DNA from: Cohnella thailandensis
GTDB taxonomy: Bacteria; Bacillota; Bacilli; Paenibacillales; Paenibacillaceae
Reading direction: 5' to 3'
Length of the DNA stretch: 64,000 bases
Assembly (NCBI RefSeq): GCF_014212135.1
Contig: NZ_JACJVQ010000021.1
Coordinates: forward strand, 124,001 to 188,000
The notes beneath the pieces are model-generated. The model was given only the letters and a program-made list of their open reading frames with translations, did not search any database and had not been told where the DNA came from. Made by a program: the position numbers and the translations under genes. Shown here one piece after another: positions 8,615-16,583 of the stretch. Each line of letters opens with the position of its first letter. Within the stretch, counting starts at the first letter, position 1.

Positions 8615-8771
8615 TCGGTGGCGGGGCGGGAAAGGCCGGGCATTGAGGAGACGCTGCTGCGGCGCTTACGCCGGACGGGAACCGTCAAGCCTTCGCCTAG
8701 GGAATAACCCTCCTTCCGCCGTGGCATTCTAACACGCGAACGGATCGAGCAAGGGGAAGGAGGAGATTATT

Positions 8772-8915
8772 CTGTCAGGCGAATATCCATCCGAGAAGCA
8801 GCTCGCGGCCAGCCGCGCCCAGTCCAAGGCCGACCGCTCCGGCCATGGCAAAGAGCAGGCCCGGAAGCTCCAATCCGAAGCGGACTCTGCCGGCTACCGG
8901 AAGCACGGCGACTAG
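8772..8915 (+). CDS. Small hydrophilic protein (47 aa), probable CTG start
   Basis: This short frame is not opened by ATG, GTG or TTG. A strong Shine-Dalgarno (GGAGG at 8759-8763) precedes CTG at 8772 by 8 bases, and ATT at 8769 is the only other nearby non-standard start. The product begins (M)SGEYPSEKQLAASRAQSK and ends in GYRKHGD. It is hydrophilic, rich in Ala, Ser, Lys, Gln and Glu, and lacks Cys and Trp, a composition like small spore or stress proteins. The call rests on the Shine-Dalgarno and on codon-like composition; no family was recognised. Confidence 0.45.
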   Translation: MSGEYPSEKQLAASRAQSKADRSGHGKEQARKLQSEADSAGYRKHGD

Positions 8916-8955
8916 AAGCCAGTCCGATCATCCGCAGAAGAGGTGACACCAAGAA

Positions 8956-9237
8956 ATGAGCGAACGCGACTATTCCATGCCTCCGATCTCCGGCGAGCAC
9001 GTCGAGACGGATGGTGTCTATAAGAACGAATGGGGCCGCGAGGAGGAATTCAACCGCGGCGAATCGTTCCCCGCCGACCCGATTCTCGGCAACACCGAAT
9101 GGGAACTCGTGGAGATGAGCTTCGACAATCACCACGAGGGCGAGACCGACCCCCGGCTCACTCCCAAGAAGGACGACATCGACAAGCAAGGCAAGATCGT
9201 CCACCCCCGCAGGCAGATGGATCGCGGGAAGAAGTAA
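8956..9237 (+). CDS. YjzC-like small protein (93 aa)
   Basis: A hydrophilic 93-residue protein. Residues about 12-50 carry the pattern GEHVETDGVYKNEWG followed by RGESFPADP and a conserved-looking W, which recalls the small YjzC-type module of Bacillales (pattern G..V..DG.Y...G.....G..FP.......W). The C-terminal half is charged (PRLTPKKDDIDKQGK). The function of YjzC is not established. The ATG at 8956 follows AGAGGTG by 10 bases. It probably shares a transcript with the 47-residue gene upstream and is closed by a strong terminator. Confidence 0.6.
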   Translation: MSERDYSMPPISGEHVETDGVYKNEWGREEEFNRGESFPADPILGNTEWELVEMSFDNHHEGETDPRLTPKKDDIDKQGKIVHPRRQMDRGKK

Positions 9238-9243
9238 AACGGC

Positions 9244-9290
9244 AAAAGGCGATGCCGGGAGCTCGACTCCCGGCATCGCCTTTTCTATTT
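9244..9290 (+). terminator. Strong intrinsic terminator
   Basis: AAAAGGCGATGCCGGGAG pairs along its length with CTCCCGGCATCGCCTTTT around a 5-base loop and is followed by a second T-run. It separates the YjzC-like gene from the convergent exporter gene. Confidence 0.9.
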
Positions 9291-9312
9291 TTTGGGGGTG
9301 GGCCGCACCTGG

Positions 9313-10389
9313 TTACCCTCTTCCTTCCTCCGCTGCCTCCAGCTTGTCCGCCTCGGCTTCCTCCTCCGCTTCCTCGCGCTCGAGGTAGCGGTCCATCAGG
9401 CGGTCAAGCCGGCGGAGGCGATCCTCGTATGCGAACATGGAGGAGGTGATGACGAGCAGGCGCGAGCGGGTTACCGCGTCCGAGGCGGCGGAAGCCATGA
9501 TCGTGTCCGTCAGGCGGACCACTTCCTCGGGAGCCGGGGCGGCGGCGTGGGCGCCGGCTTTCAGCTTCCCTTCCCACTTCCAGATCAACTGCTCGTGGTA
9601 GCCGCACAGCGCCTCCAGATGGTCGTCGGCATTCCGGTTCCAGGACGCTTCGCTCGATACGGACCAATACTGCTCGTCTACCGCTTCGATGAGATTCTCT
9701 CCCCGCTGCAGCGTAACGAGCATCTCCTTGTACACGACGAGCAGGCGCTTGCGTTTCGCGCGCGATTTGCGCAGCCAGACTCTTTCTTCCGCGAACATAT
9801 GGTAGTATTCTTGCAGCTTTTTGATCTGGTTCTGCAGCTTCTCCTGCTCCTCGCGGAACACGTTCTCCTTCAGCTCGTTGGAGACGGAAGTGCGAAGCAG
9901 CCTGGACAACAGCGCCTGAGCCTCCTGCGCCTGCGTGATGAACCGGTTGCGATGCCTTGGCGGAGCGATCGCCACGTTCACGACGAACGCCGAAGCGATG
10001 CCGAGCAGCAGGCCGCCCAAACGGTCGAGCGCCGTCGGCCAGCCTTGGCTGCGGGCTTCCATGATGACGACGACCGTGACGAGCGTCAAGCCGATCGTGT
10101 CCCCGATCTTGAGCTTCAAGCAAATCAAGATGACGACGATGCAGACGAGGCCGACCGTAATGGGAGAGCTGCCGAACATCCAATACGCGCCAATCGCGAT
10201 AATGACGCCGAGCACGTTGCTCTGGAGCTGATCGACGATCTGCATCCAGCTGCGGTAGATGGAAGGCTGGATCGTGAAGATCGCCGTGATCGCCGCCAGA
10301 AGCGGAGAGTCGAGGCCGATCCACTCCCCGATCCAGAGAGCGACGGCGACGGCCAGTCCCGTCTTGAAGACTCGGGCTCCGATCGTCAT
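9313..10389 (-). CDS. Aromatic acid exporter family (FUSC/DUF939-type) membrane protein
   Basis: A 358-residue protein with a hydrophobic N-terminal half of about four to five membrane segments. Its opening (GARVFKTGLAVAVALWIGEWIGLDSPLLAAITAIFTIQPSI) is characteristic of the short Bacillales FUSC/ArAE_1 proteins related to the E. coli AaeB pump. The C-terminal half (about 150-358) is a charged, helical cytoplasmic domain. The substrate is unknown. The start codon overlaps the stop of the upstream DNA-repair gene (ATGA), so the two are translationally coupled. Confidence 0.8.
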   Translation of the reverse strand: MTIGARVFKTGLAVAVALWIGEWIGLDSPLLAAITAIFTIQPSIYRSWMQIVDQLQSNVLGVIIAIGAYWMFGSSPITVGLVCIVVILICLKLKIGDTIGLTLVTVVVIMEARSQGWPTALDRLGGLLLGIASAFVVNVAIAPPRHRNRFITQAQEAQALLSRLLRTSVSNELKENVFREEQEKLQNQIKKLQEYYHMFAEERVWLRKSRAKRKRLLVVYKEMLVTLQRGENLIEAVDEQYWSVSSEASWNRNADDHLEALCGYHEQLIWKWEGKLKAGAHAAAPAPEEVVRLTDTIMASAASDAVTRSRLLVITSSMFAYEDRLRRLDRLMDRYLEREEAEEEAEADKLEAAEEGRG

Positions 10390-11489
10390 GCTTCCCGGCC
10401 TCCCTCCACCAGCTCTACCTCCGCGGAGGCGAGTTCATGCCCGTTTACGATAAGAGCCAGCCCGTGGATTCCCGGCTCGTGCTTGCGCGTCGACAGGTCC
10501 CTGAAGTCGACTTTGCGCTTGCCCGCGAGCGAGCCGCCGCCTTCGACGCTTTTCTCGCTTAGCTTGAACAGCTTGCGATAAGAGCGCCCGCCCTTCCGCG
10601 GATAGGAAACCGCGAGCTCCAGCCGAAGCTTCGCGCCATCGCCGACCGGAACGCGAACCTCGTAGGCGACCTCCATCGACCCGCCGGCGGGAACCCGTCT
10701 AACGGACGGCTCCCAACGCTCGACGACGATCCCGCTCGGAGCGTTCAATCCGAACAGGGATAACGCCTCCGGATCGGCATTCGCCCTTATGAGAGTGCGG
10801 CAAGCGTGCTTGAGCATCGCGTCCGTCGCCAGGTTCTTCCCGCTCCAGCGCCGCGCGATATCCAGCACGAGATCCGGATGGTCCTTCGAGATGTCGTTTA
10901 AGTTGTTCGCCACGCTGCGACGGACATATTCGGAGGGATCCGCCTTCAGCAGCTCCAGAATCGGCAGGATGGGCGCCGGGTCCTTCTTGAACGCGGGCAG
11001 CGCATCCGCCCAAGGCAGGCGAGGACGGCAGCCCTCGCTTGCCAGACGGCGCACGTGCTCGTCCGGATGCTCCGCCCACCTCAGCATCTGCTCCATCGTT
11101 CGCTCCGGCTCCTTGAGAATGAACGGCCTGATCGCGAACTCCGCGCTCGACAGCGGAGTGAACCGCTCCAGCGCCGTGATCGATCTCTCCCAATGGCCTA
11201 GCCCGTATACCTGCACGAAGTCCGGAAAAATCAAATAAGGAAACCCGCGGCATTCCGGAGAGATCGCCTCCAGGATCGCCAGCGCCCGCGGGTAGTCTTG
11301 GGGAAGAGTCGCCCCGAGGCTCAAGGAGATCCGTCTCATCCGCCCCTTGAGCTCAAGCTCGTCCCAGCCATCCGCGAACGTCAGCTCGGCGAATCGTTCG
11401 CTATCGAAATCACTCCACCCGCGGCGCACCTTCGCCCCGAACTCCCGGATAAAAGTCGCGTTATAGATCGCTTTAAGCGGCTCAGCCAT
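10386..11489 (-). CDS. DNA alkylation repair protein, AlkD/HEAT-repeat type
   Basis: A 367-residue alpha-helical HEAT-like repeat protein. The repeats are visible around DEHVRRLASEGCRPRLPWADAL and SEYVRRSVANNLNDISKDHPD, which is the signature of the larger AlkC/AlkD-type DNA glycosylase homologues. AlkD removes bulky alkylated bases without base flipping. The last 110 residues form a beta-rich tail (VPAGGSMEVAYEVRV...) seen in the longer family members. The ATG at 11489 lies 6 bases after AGGAGG; a longer frame to 11504 lacks a site. It is the first gene of a two-gene unit with the exporter. Confidence 0.8.
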   Translation of the reverse strand: MAEPLKAIYNATFIREFGAKVRRGWSDFDSERFAELTFADGWDELELKGRMRRISLSLGATLPQDYPRALAILEAISPECRGFPYLIFPDFVQVYGLGHWERSITALERFTPLSSAEFAIRPFILKEPERTMEQMLRWAEHPDEHVRRLASEGCRPRLPWADALPAFKKDPAPILPILELLKADPSEYVRRSVANNLNDISKDHPDLVLDIARRWSGKNLATDAMLKHACRTLIRANADPEALSLFGLNAPSGIVVERWEPSVRRVPAGGSMEVAYEVRVPVGDGAKLRLELAVSYPRKGGRSYRKLFKLSEKSVEGGGSLAGKRKVDFRDLSTRKHEPGIHGLALIVNGHELASAEVELVEGGREA

Positions 11490-11670
11490 AGGTTCCTCCT
11501 GCATTTACGAATCCAAATGATAGCTTATTATAGCATGAGTCGCGATCGCCTCGCCCGTCCAGGCCAAGCGCGCCGCGAGCTTCTGTGAAATGGTCTTCCC
11601 CTATTCGATCGAATGCCCGTATAATAGGTCTACCGGCACCGTCCGGAAGACAGGGAGGGCCTCATCATCC

Positions 11671-12591
11671 ATGATCATGTTCATAGTGAATCCGTCGTCC
11701 GGCAACGGGAAAGGTCGAATCGTCTGGGATAAGGTCGAGAGCAGGCTGCGCCGGGACGGGATTCCTTATACCGTCGTCTTGGAGGATACCGAGCGGCAAT
11801 CCGTGGAGCTTGCGGCCAAGGAATTGGAGCGAGGCCATGTGAAAGCGGTTGCCGTCGTTGGCGGCGACGGCACCTTGCACAGCGTCCTTCCCCTGCTGGC
11901 GGGAGGCTCTATTCCGCTCGGCCTCATACCGGCCGGATCCGGCAACGATACCGCGAGAGCCTTCGGCATTCCGAAGCAGCCGGCGGCCGCACTTGATCTG
12001 ATCCTCTCCCTACGAACGCAGCCGGCCGATCTCTTAAAGGCGAAGCTGGCCACGGGCGAAGAGCTGCTGACCCTAACCGCCCTGGCCATCGGCCTGGACG
12101 CGGCCGTAGCCGAAGACGTCAACGTCTCCGGCTACAAGAAATGGTGCAACCGATTCCGCATCGGCTCCCTTGCCTATATCATCGGCCTGTTGCGCGCGCT
12201 TGCCCGTTACAAGCCGGAGGTTGTCAAAGTCTCCGTGGACGGCAAGGAGCACGTGTTCCGCGCCTCTTGGCTATCCGCCGTTACGAACGTTTCCAATTAC
12301 GGGGGAGGGCTGAAAATCTGTCCGGAAGCCCGTCCGACCGATAACAGGCTTCATGTGTGCATCGTCCACGACTGTTCGAAAATACAGCTGCTGCGGGTTT
12401 TTCCGACCATTCTGAACGGCTCTCACGTTCGTACCCGCTACGTGACGGTCCTGAGCGGCAAGAACATTCAAATCACGGCCGGACGATCCCTGCCGGCGTT
12501 CGGGGATGGCGAGCCTGTCGGCCACACTCCTCTATCCTCCTCCGTCGTTCCCGGTCAATTGCCGTTCATCACGGCGGGCGTCTCGGGATAA
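11671..12591 (+). CDS. Diacylglycerol/lipid kinase family protein (YegS/DagK-like)
   Basis: A 306-residue cytoplasmic lipid kinase of the DAGK catalytic family, which phosphorylates diacylglycerol or a related lipid with ATP. The nucleotide-binding signature VVGGDGTLHSV lies at residues 62-72 and the second glycine loop in LIPAGSGNDTARA. The N-terminal FIVNPSSGNGKG is also typical. The ATG at 11671 follows GGGAGGG by 11 bases. The last 37 bases overlap the 3' end of the convergent histidine-kinase gene. Confidence 0.85.
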   Translation: MIMFIVNPSSGNGKGRIVWDKVESRLRRDGIPYTVVLEDTERQSVELAAKELERGHVKAVAVVGGDGTLHSVLPLLAGGSIPLGLIPAGSGNDTARAFGIPKQPAAALDLILSLRTQPADLLKAKLATGEELLTLTALAIGLDAAVAEDVNVSGYKKWCNRFRIGSLAYIIGLLRALARYKPEVVKVSVDGKEHVFRASWLSAVTNVSNYGGGLKICPEARPTDNRLHVCIVHDCSKIQLLRVFPTILNGSHVRTRYVTVLSGKNIQITAGRSLPAFGDGEPVGHTPLSSSVVPGQLPFITAGVSG

Positions 12592-14312
12592 CGGAACGGG
12601 AATCGGATCTCGAAGGAGGTTCCGATTCCCAAGCGGCTGCTCACGCGAATCTGGCCGTCATGGTTATCGACGATCTTATAGCTGACCATAAGGCCCAATC
12701 CCGTTCCCTTCTCCTTCGTCGTGTAGAAAGGCTGGCCCATCTTGGCCAACTGCTCCTCCCGGATGCCCGGCCCCTCGTCGGAGATTAGAACGCGCACCGA
12801 GTCTTCCTCCCTGCTCAGCCTGACGTGAATGGCTCCTCCGTCGCTCATGGCTTCTATCGCGTTTTTGATGATATTGATGAACACTTGCTTGATTTGGTTC
12901 TCCACCCCGAAGACCCACATCGGCTCCTTGCCGTATTCCGCTTCTATGTAAACATTGTGCAGGATCGCCTGCGTCTCCAGAAGAGTCACCGTATCCCGCA
13001 TCATGACGCGAACGTCATGATAGCTGAGATCGTAGACCTGCGGCTTGGCCAGCATGAGCAGCTCGCTCACGATCCCTTCGATCCGGTCCAGCTCGGAATT
13101 CATGATGTCGTAGTAGCTCGCTTCCTTGCGGCCGGAACCGATGAGATGCAGGAAGCCCTTGAGCGACGTCAGCGGATTGCGGATCTCGTGCGCGATTCCC
13201 GCCGCCAGCTGTCCGGCCACGTACAGCTTCTCCGAATTGATCAGAAGCTCCTCGTTCTTCTTCCTCTCCGAGATGTCCCGAATGATAACCTGCACCGCGG
13301 GCTCGTTGTTCAGGGTCGTCAGCGTCTCTACGATCTCCGTGTCCAGCATGCGTCCGCTCAGCGAGTACCAAATCTGCTCGACGGGCTTATTGGAGCCTTT
13401 GTACTGCAGGTTCTGAAGCCGTTCGCGCACCCTCTCGATATCCTCGGTCCGGAGGAAGGAGGATATCGGCTTGCCCAGCAGGTCGCTCGGCTGCTCCGCG
13501 TCGAACATCCGCAGCCCCGCCTGGTTGACGAACACCCACTTTTCCTTCTTGAAAATAGCGATCGTATCCAGGGAATTCTCGATCAGCAGCCGGTACCGCT
13601 CGTCCATCTGGGTCATTCTCTTGTCGATGTACCACGTCGCCCAGGTGGAAGCCAGAATGATCAAGCCGCCCAACCCGACGATCAGGACGAGAAAGTGGAT
13701 GTCCTCGTTAAGCTTGTCCCAGTTGTAGTGAGTCCGGTATTCCAGCCGAATCGCTTCCGTGCTGAGCGCTTGGACGAGAAGCGCGGACAGCCCCAGCGTC
13801 ACGCTCGCCAACACTCGGTTTTTCTCTTTGACCATAAAATGCAGCTTCAGCGAAGTATAGGTTCCCATCAGAAGAATCAACAGCGAGCACGCGATCAAGA
13901 CCGGCTGCACCGTGATTCTGGCGATCGGCTGCCCGAGAATCGAGAAGTAGTTCAGGAACCCCACGCTGAACGTGAGAACGGAAGTGCCGATCGCCATGCG
14001 GTATTTGGCGCTGGCCTGCGAAGTCAGTACCACGAAAGCCATCAGGGAGAAAAAAATGCTCAAAAGAAGGGCGAACGGCATGCTCCAGGTAAAAAAGAGG
14101 ACGTTCTCCAAGGCCATGGACGCGACGAAATGCTTCGCCCACAGCCCGATTCCGAACACGAAGGAGCCTCCTGCCAGCCAGAAGAACCGGAACTCGTTGT
14201 TCTGGCGTTTAAGATTGCCAATGAAATTAAACATGGTATATGATGCAAATATGCTGATCAGCAAGGCAAGCAGCAGGAATACGATCGACCACGCACCTTC
14301 GTGACTGTTCAT
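12555..14312 (-). CDS. Membrane PAS sensor histidine kinase with MHYT-like N-terminus
   Basis: A 585-residue kinase resembling sporulation-type kinases. Seven hydrophobic segments occupy about 1-230. One carries GIGLWAKHFVASMA, reminiscent of the MHYT signature (G.G.W.MHF.GM.A), with His61 and a later His157. A PAS domain follows (about 235-350, ending in IIRDISERKK), then HisKA with His375 in AGIAHEIRNPLTSLKG and the ATPase boxes NIIKNAIEAM, DEGPGI and GTGLGL. The ATG at 14312 follows AGAGGG; the longer upstream frame has no membrane logic. No response regulator is adjacent, so it may feed a phosphorelay. Its ligand is unknown; MHYT domains are proposed to sense copper-bound diatomic gases. 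Confidence 0.85.
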   Translation of the reverse strand: MNSHEGAWSIVFLLLALLISIFASYTMFNFIGNLKRQNNEFRFFWLAGGSFVFGIGLWAKHFVASMALENVLFFTWSMPFALLLSIFFSLMAFVVLTSQASAKYRMAIGTSVLTFSVGFLNYFSILGQPIARITVQPVLIACSLLILLMGTYTSLKLHFMVKEKNRVLASVTLGLSALLVQALSTEAIRLEYRTHYNWDKLNEDIHFLVLIVGLGGLIILASTWATWYIDKRMTQMDERYRLLIENSLDTIAIFKKEKWVFVNQAGLRMFDAEQPSDLLGKPISSFLRTEDIERVRERLQNLQYKGSNKPVEQIWYSLSGRMLDTEIVETLTTLNNEPAVQVIIRDISERKKNEELLINSEKLYVAGQLAAGIAHEIRNPLTSLKGFLHLIGSGRKEASYYDIMNSELDRIEGIVSELLMLAKPQVYDLSYHDVRVMMRDTVTLLETQAILHNVYIEAEYGKEPMWVFGVENQIKQVFINIIKNAIEAMSDGGAIHVRLSREEDSVRVLISDEGPGIREEQLAKMGQPFYTTKEKGTGLGLMVSYKIVDNHDGQIRVSSRLGIGTSFEIRFPFRYPETPAVMNGN

Positions 14313-14418
14313 TCTCCACGCCCTCTCTTCAGTCGTCAAGATTCGTGCCCGTTGATTAGTTTTCGACGATGATCGAAGAAATCCTCTCCACAATTAACCG
14401 AAATTGGAGGAAGTGAAA

Positions 14419-14925
14419 ATGATAGGAAATTGGTTAAAAGAATTCAAAACGTTCGCCATGCGCGGCAACGTCATCGACCTCGCCGTCGGGGTCATCATCG
14501 GGGGAGCCTTCGGCCAGATCGTCACCTCGCTGGTGAACGATATCGTCATGCCTCCGATCGGGCGTCTTCTGGGCGGGGCCGATTTTAAGGATTTGTTTAT
14601 TCGGATCGGGCCGATTCCGGAGAACCCGACCGGCAATATCACTACGCTAGAAGGCGCTAAAGCAAATGCGATTCCCGTCATCGCCTACGGCCAGTTCATC
14701 AACGTTCTGCTTAACTTCCTGATCGTCGCGTTCTGCATTTTCTTCCTTATTAAAGTCATCAACACGCTATCGCGCAAAAACAAAAAGGAAGAAGAGCAGG
14801 CAGCCGCGGAAGCCGCTCCTACGACCAAGGACTGCCCTTACTGCCTGTCCGCCATCCCGGTAAAGGCGACCCGCTGCGGGCATTGCACCTCCATCCTGAG
14901 CGATGGACAAGCCGAAACCGTTTAA
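14419..14925 (+). CDS. mscL: Large-conductance mechanosensitive channel with zinc-ribbon tail
   Basis: MscL (168 residues) opens a large pore under membrane tension to release osmolytes. The N-terminal helix and TM1 ([26 protein letters not shown]) and TM2 ([22 protein letters not shown]) are canonical. Beyond the usual C-terminal helix the protein carries an extra zinc ribbon of two knuckles (CPYC at about 139 and RCGHC at about 154), which the classic 130-150-residue MscL lacks. The ATG at 14419 follows GGAGGAAG; the in-frame start at 14404 has no site. The next gene starts 19 bases downstream. Confidence 0.93.
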   Translation: MIGNWLKEFKTFAMRGNVIDLAVGVIIGGAFGQIVTSLVNDIVMPPIGRLLGGADFKDLFIRIGPIPENPTGNITTLEGAKANAIPVIAYGQFINVLLNFLIVAFCIFFLIKVINTLSRKNKKEEEQAAAEAAPTTKDCPYCLSAIPVKATRCGHCTSILSDGQAETV

Positions 14926-14944
14926 GGACAGGGGAAAACAAACC

Positions 14945-15628
14945 ATGGCGGAGCACTTCGACATCTACGACGAACGAGGGTACGGGATCGGCAGGGCCGC
15001 GCGTCCGGACGTTCATGCCCTTGGCTTATGGCATCATACGTTTCATTGCTGGCTGGTTCGGCGGACGGGAGAGGGATCGGCCCGCATCCTGTTCCAGAAA
15101 CGGTGCCTCGACAAGGATACGAATCCCGGATGCTACGACATTACCGCCGCGGGCCACCTCTCCGCGGGGGAGACGGTACGCGACGCGGCTCGCGAGATGA
15201 GAGAGGAGATCGGGTGGAGCGTCCCTTTCGAGCAGCTCTCTTACTACGGGGATCTCCGGGAAGAGGACGAAGGGTTCGCCCGCTCCGTGCATTACGTGGA
15301 CCGCGAGATCAGCTCCGTATACGGTTGCGTCACCGAGTTCCCGCTCGGCTCGTTCCGCTTGCAGAAGGAAGAAGTGGCGGGAATCTACGAAGCGGATGCG
15401 GACGAGCTGATCGATCTTATGCTAGACAAGAGGAAGACCGTGTCGGCCGCCGGGGCCGCTTACCGGGACCTTGGGGACGGGGAATCTATGTCCATGGAGC
15501 AAGAAGAGGCCCTTGCCTCCGTTGTCGCGGAGATAAGGGCCGAGGACTTCGTGCCGAGGGAGCGCGAGTATTACGTGGATATCTTCCGCTTCCTTAAGGG
15601 GCTCGCTCTCAACGAGTCGTCCCGCTGA
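14945..15628 (+). CDS. Nudix hydrolase, IDI-like subgroup
   Basis: A 227-residue Nudix protein of the YfcD/isopentenyl-isomerase-like subgroup, recognised by WHHTFHCWLV before the fold core and a Nudix box at 70-91 (GHLSAGETVRDAAREMREEI then GW). The box has six residues between the first Glu and the RE pair, one fewer than the textbook Gx5Ex7RE spacing. Such enzymes hydrolyse nucleoside diphosphate derivatives; the substrate is unknown. The ATG at 14945 follows AGGGG. The last 58 bases are antisense to the 3' end of the convergent tyrosinase-like gene. Confidence 0.85.
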   Translation: MAEHFDIYDERGYGIGRAARPDVHALGLWHHTFHCWLVRRTGEGSARILFQKRCLDKDTNPGCYDITAAGHLSAGETVRDAAREMREEIGWSVPFEQLSYYGDLREEDEGFARSVHYVDREISSVYGCVTEFPLGSFRLQKEEVAGIYEADADELIDLMLDKRKTVSAAGAAYRDLGDGESMSMEQEEALASVVAEIRAEDFVPREREYYVDIFRFLKGLALNESSR

Positions 15629-16428
15629 ATCGGCTCGCCGATCCGTTCCAGGATAATTCGGGACCACTCCAGCCTTCCGGTCCGGAGAGAGCCCTCCCAC
15701 CATTCGCCGGTCTCCGGCTGGCGGAACACGATCTCGAGACGGCCGTCTCTATCCGTATCCCAGATGCGGAAGGGGCGGCCGTCCGCTATCTCCCCGAAAG
15801 CCGAGCTGTCCCCGACGGCTCCCCATTCCACGCGTTCTTCTCCCTTGAAGCTCTCCGTTCTGCCAAGCCACCAGCTTCCGCTTTCGCTCTCGTAACGAAG
15901 GACTTCCCCAGCCGCGTCGAGGAACGTCCCGCTCCAATAGGGCATGCCCTCCCGGAAGCGGCCGAGTCCCTCCCAGTTGCGCCACCAGCGGTCGATCATT
16001 CCATGAATGTTGTAGAAGACCGTATTTTGCGGAGCGATATCCAAGTCGTTGATCTCATCGTCTCCATATAGGACGGCCGCCTCTTGATGGATGCAGCCGT
16101 GGACGCCGGACGACTCGATGAAGCGTCCCAGCTCGTCGGAGGATCGGAACGTCCCGGGCTGATAGAGGATCCTTCCTTCCGCTCCCTGATCGTAGCAAGG
16201 AGCTCTTCGGATCGGCTCCGGAACGGAAGGCCACGGTTCGACCAAGCGAGGGTCCAGATTCTGCCGCCGGTACCAATCCAAGGCCCGCGTGATGAAGCTG
16301 CGATGGAATGACAAAAAATCCTCTCCGTAACCGGAAGGAGGATATTCTACGTTTACGGAATGCCGGGCGTGATGCCATCTTCTGTGCTCCTCGAGCAAGT
16401 CCTTCGGAAAATTCGGGATTCGGGTCAT
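15571..16428 (-). CDS. Tyrosinase-like di-copper protein
   Basis: A 285-residue protein whose histidines follow the tyrosinase/haemocyanin type-3 copper layout. CuA candidates are His19/20/23 (RRWHHARHS) and His42 (FLSFHRSF). CuB candidates are His110 and His114 (HGCIH) and His142 in FYNIHGMIDRWWRNW, which mirrors the family's H...DR.W..W signature. Type-3 copper enzymes hydroxylate or oxidise phenols. A 120-residue C-terminal part holds an FG-GAP-like stretch (IWDTDRDGRLEIVFR). There is no signal peptide. The ATG at 16428 lies 11 bases after AGGGAG. It is smaller than many tyrosinases and activity is inferred. Confidence 0.65.
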   Translation of the reverse strand: MTRIPNFPKDLLEEHRRWHHARHSVNVEYPPSGYGEDFLSFHRSFITRALDWYRRQNLDPRLVEPWPSVPEPIRRAPCYDQGAEGRILYQPGTFRSSDELGRFIESSGVHGCIHQEAAVLYGDDEINDLDIAPQNTVFYNIHGMIDRWWRNWEGLGRFREGMPYWSGTFLDAAGEVLRYESESGSWWLGRTESFKGEERVEWGAVGDSSAFGEIADGRPFRIWDTDRDGRLEIVFRQPETGEWWEGSLRTGRLEWSRIILERIGEPIQRDDSLRASPLRKRKIST

Positions 16429-16583
16429 TGGCTTGCGCACTCTCCCTTCGCCCTTCGGGAACGTCCGCCCAGGCCCCTGCGTTTCTTGCCGGCGGGAGCA
16501 TGGAGGGACGTTCCGCATAGGCGAATGTCTTGTCGTTCCATTGTATGCGGGAGAGCGGGTTCGGGTGTTCGCGGAAACGAACC

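Noticed and set aside
9292-10581. 429-codon rightward frame over the exporter gene
   Set aside because: Antisense to a membrane protein with clear hydrophobic segments; product is charged low-complexity.
12825-14243. 472-codon frame antisense to the histidine kinase gene
   Set aside because: Shadow of a well-supported gene with all kinase motifs; low-complexity product.
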